DNA from: Chloroflexota bacterium
Lineage (GTDB): Bacteria; Chloroflexota; Chloroflexia; Chloroflexales; Kallotenuaceae
Assembly: GCA_019240175.1 (NCBI GenBank)
Contig: JAFAYS010000548.1
Coordinates: 1 to 6,730 of the forward strand
Reading direction: 5' to 3'
DNA: 6,730 bases
The notes beneath the pieces were generated by a model. It had not been told where the DNA came from, ran no database searches, and saw nothing but the letters and a program-made list of their open reading frames with translations. Made by a program: the position numbers and the translations under genes. This document shows positions 4,779-6,730 of this stretch, one piece after another (within the stretch, counting starts at the first letter, position 1; every line of letters starts with the position of its first letter).

Positions 4779-6730
4779 AACCACGTGTGCTCCATGTGCT
4801 GCTGCTGGCGCTGGTCGTCGCGCTGCTGCTGGCGCGGTATCCTACGCAGGCCCAGGCCCAAGCTCAGCGCGATCGCGTAACCATCGTCGTCTTAGATCAA
4901 TCGGGATCGATGCGCTACGATCTGCCTGAGCGCCGGCCACCGCACAAAGCCAGCGATCGGCTCGGCCTGCGCTGCTCCGCGGCCCGGCTGCTGGCGGATC
5001 TGGCGACGCCCAACGATTGGCTCGGCCTCGTCAAGCTAGAATCGCACGACGACCAAACCGATGCGACCGCCGATCGTACCGCCGAGGTGCTGCTTGCGCC
5101 GACGGCTATGGGCACCGCCGCCGCCCGCGATCAGTTCAAAGCCCAGCTCCAATGCGATCAGGCGCACAACAACACGCCGATCGCCGACTCACTTCAGAAA
5201 GCGTTTGCGCTGCTGGATGCGCTGGCCCAAAGCCGTGGCAGCGACTCGTTTGAAGGCCGGGTGCTGCTGTTGACTGACGGCGAGCCGGCACCGCAGGGCG
5301 CAGCCCAGATCCGCGAGATCGATGCGCTGCTGCCTCGATTTGCCGCCAAGCGTTGGATGATCAGCACAGTTGGTCTGCGCTTGCGCGCCAACAGTCAGCT
5401 GCGCGGCATCGAGCTGCTGCAAAAGATCGCGGGTACCACGCGCGGCCAGGCGTATGGTGATGTCGACGAGCCGATGCGGCTGCAAAACATCTTCGTGGAG
5501 TTTTTCGCCGAGCAGACCGGGCGCTCGCTGCGGCCTGGACAGCCGCGTGATTTGGTGCCGAACGGCGAGCATGTCGTCAATGTGGCGAGCTATGCCGAGC
5601 GCATCGATGTGCTGGTGGCGAAGGAAAATCCCCAGGCCGCGATCAAACTGTTCCGGCCCGACGGCAGCGAGGTTAGCGCGACCGGCGATGGTGTCGAGCT
5701 GTTCAGTAACGACGATCCGTTCTATGCCGCCTTTTCGATCGCCGCGCCGGCCAAGGGCAACTGGAGCATTCGCAGCGATCAAGCGACGAAAACGATCGTG
5801 AATGTGCTGATCGAGAGCGATCTAAAGATCCGGCTCGATCATCCTGCCGCGCTGCGGGCCAGCAATCAGCCGCTGGAATTGTCGGCGCGCTTCTACACCT
5901 CCGACGCTACCGGCCAGGATGCGCCGACGACCATTACCGACGCCGATGTGAATGCGACGGTGACGCTGCGCGGCGAGACGGCAACAGTTGCGCTCCATGA
6001 CGACGGCCTGCATCCCGATCGTGCCGCCAACGATGGCGTGTATAGCGGCACCTTTACAGCCTCAGCCACTGACTCAAGCGGCGAAGCCTTGAGCGCCAGC
6101 GTCGGAGTCGTGGCGAAAACCGGCGATGCGAGCTACACCGATACCGCCTCACTTCAGCTCGTGCCGGTCCCGACGATCGACCTGGGCGAGGCCGGCGACT
6201 CGCTGCGGCTGGCTCCGGGTAGCCCGATCGACGTGCCGCTCTATCTACGGCTGGGCCAGCGACCAGTCGATCTGAGTGGCTGGACGATCCGCGCTTTTCA
6301 GATGGTCGCCGGCGAGAAACGGCGCATCGCTACGCGGCCTCAAGCCGATCACTTTGTCGTCACGCTGGTGCAGCTGCCCGACGATCTCAAGGAGTACAGC
6401 TTTGAGGTCGAACTGATCGGCGTCGAGCAGAACGAGGGGCTGGCACGTGAACTTCAGCCGCTGGCACTGCGCGTCCTGTTTCAGCCCGCACTCAAGCTGT
6501 TTGATCTGCCGCAGGCCCGGATGCCGGTGGGCGCGCCGCTGACGGTACGCGCCGCGCTGTTGCGCAGCTTTGATACGCCGATGCCGCTGAGCACGCCATT
6601 ACAGCTCAATGTCCAGGTTAACAACAACCCGGCGCAGCCGATCGTGGATGTGCGTGATGATGGCAGCGGCACGTTTACCTACACGTATGTGCCGCAGCAA
6701 CCCGGACGTTACCGATTTACGTTGCTGCCG
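4775..6730 (+). CDS. Secreted von Willebrand factor A (vWA) protein with beta-sandwich repeats (3' end cut by window)
   Basis: The frame is open for 652 codons from ATG 4775 to the right edge. The N terminus is a signal peptide: MKPRVLHV, a Leu/Ala/Val core to residue 20, and AQA sites near 26-30. Residues about 35-246 form a vWA domain. Its metal-ion-dependent adhesion site is complete: D41-Q-S43-G-S45 (VVLDQSGSM), T134 (HNNTPIADS) and D168 (LLLTDGEP). vWA domains bind protein partners through this Mg/Ca site. Beta-rich modules follow; at 393-427 the segment ALHDDGLHPDRAANDGVYSG matches the DDG-x-D-x-A-x-DG-VY motif of calcium-binding extracellular domains such as choice-of-anchor X. A second Ig-like module (DVRDDGSGTFTYTYVP, then PGRYRFTLLP) is cut by the edge. 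The protein is probably surface-attached or exported; any C-terminal anchor lies beyond the window. It is coupled to the radical SAM gene. Its ligand is unknown. Confidence 0.9.
   Translation, partial: MKPRVLHVLLLALVVALLLARYPTQAQAQAQRDRVTIVVLDQSGSMRYDLPERRPPHKASDRLGLRCSAARLLADLATPNDWLGLVKLESHDDQTDATADRTAEVLLAPTAMGTAAARDQFKAQLQCDQAHNNTPIADSLQKAFALLDALAQSRGSDSFEGRVLLLTDGEPAPQGAAQIREIDALLPRFAAKRWMISTVGLRLRANSQLRGIELLQKIAGTTRGQAYGDVDEPMRLQNIFVEFFAEQTGRSLRPGQPRDLVPNGEHVVNVASYAERIDVLVAKENPQAAIKLFRPDGSEVSATGDGVELFSNDDPFYAAFSIAAPAKGNWSIRSDQATKTIVNVLIESDLKIRLDHPAALRASNQPLELSARFYTSDATGQDAPTTITDADVNATVTLRGETATVALHDDGLHPDRAANDGVYSGTFTASATDSSGEALSASVGVVAKTGDASYTDTASLQLVPVPTIDLGEAGDSLRLAPGSPIDVPLYLRLGQRPVDLSGWTIRAFQMVAGEKRRIATRPQADHFVVTLVQLPDDLKEYSFEVELIGVEQNEGLARELQPLALRVLFQPALKLFDLPQARMPVGAPLTVRAALLRSFDTPMPLSTPLQLNVQVNNNPAQPIVDVRDDGSGTFTYTYVPQQPGRYRFTLLP

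Noticed and set aside
5189..5782. 197-codon minus-strand frame under the vWA gene
   Set aside because: It is the antisense shadow of a vWA coding frame with clear MIDAS motifs, and it has no recognisable domain.
1..6730. CRISPR, tRNA, rRNA or transposon content
   Set aside because: No regularly spaced direct repeats, cloverleaf-like sequence, transposase motif or terminal inverted repeats were seen on reading both strands.
1..6730. Known cytoplasmic conflict system combining CHAT and vWA proteins
   Set aside because: The vWA protein has a signal peptide and extracellular beta domains, no MoxR ATPase or other partner is present, and the CHAT gene is on the opposite strand.

Overview
This 6.7-kb bacterial segment, GC-rich outside one small gene, most resembles Chloroflexota. 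The reasons are a very large TPR-CHAT protein, an AmmeMemoRadiSam-type radical SAM protein opening MDLHPLRF and carrying a VDPIEKKP block, and a secreted vWA protein with DDG-type beta domains. This placement is inference from protein style. Cyanobacteria are a weaker alternative, because they also carry many CHAT proteins and because three GCGATCGC octamers are present.

Layout. Bases 1-3046 (minus strand) hold one uninterrupted frame of 1015 codons that runs off the left edge. It encodes about thirteen helical repeats with a strict 40-residue period, a charged linker, and a C-terminal CHAT (caspase-like) protease domain with its His/Cys dyad intact. Bases 3047-3127 are a short divergent regulatory region with an imperfect palindrome and two copies of AGCTCCTC. 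Bases 3128-3292 (plus) encode a 54-residue peptide with a signal sequence and a Cys/Gly-rich C terminus. It is followed in frame, after a double stop, by 26 more codons that look coding. Bases 3377-3500 are AT-richer leader DNA. Bases 3501-3734 (plus) encode a 77-residue excisionase-type helix-turn-helix protein of about 50% GC, lower than its neighbours.

Bases 3870-4778 (plus) encode the radical SAM enzyme, which lacks the C-terminal CxxC segment usual for the family. Its stop overlaps (ATGA) the start of a secreted von Willebrand factor A protein that begins at 4775 and runs off the right edge after 652 codons. These two are very probably co-translated.

How the genes may work together. The CHAT protein looks like a cytoplasmic sensor-protease: TPR superhelix for recognition, CHAT for cleavage. 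The small peptide divergent from it is a candidate partner or substrate, but only position supports this. The radical SAM/vWA pair looks like a separate operon, perhaps enzyme plus exported client. The HTH gene is a plausible local regulator. No rRNA, tRNA, CRISPR array, transposase or integrase was seen.
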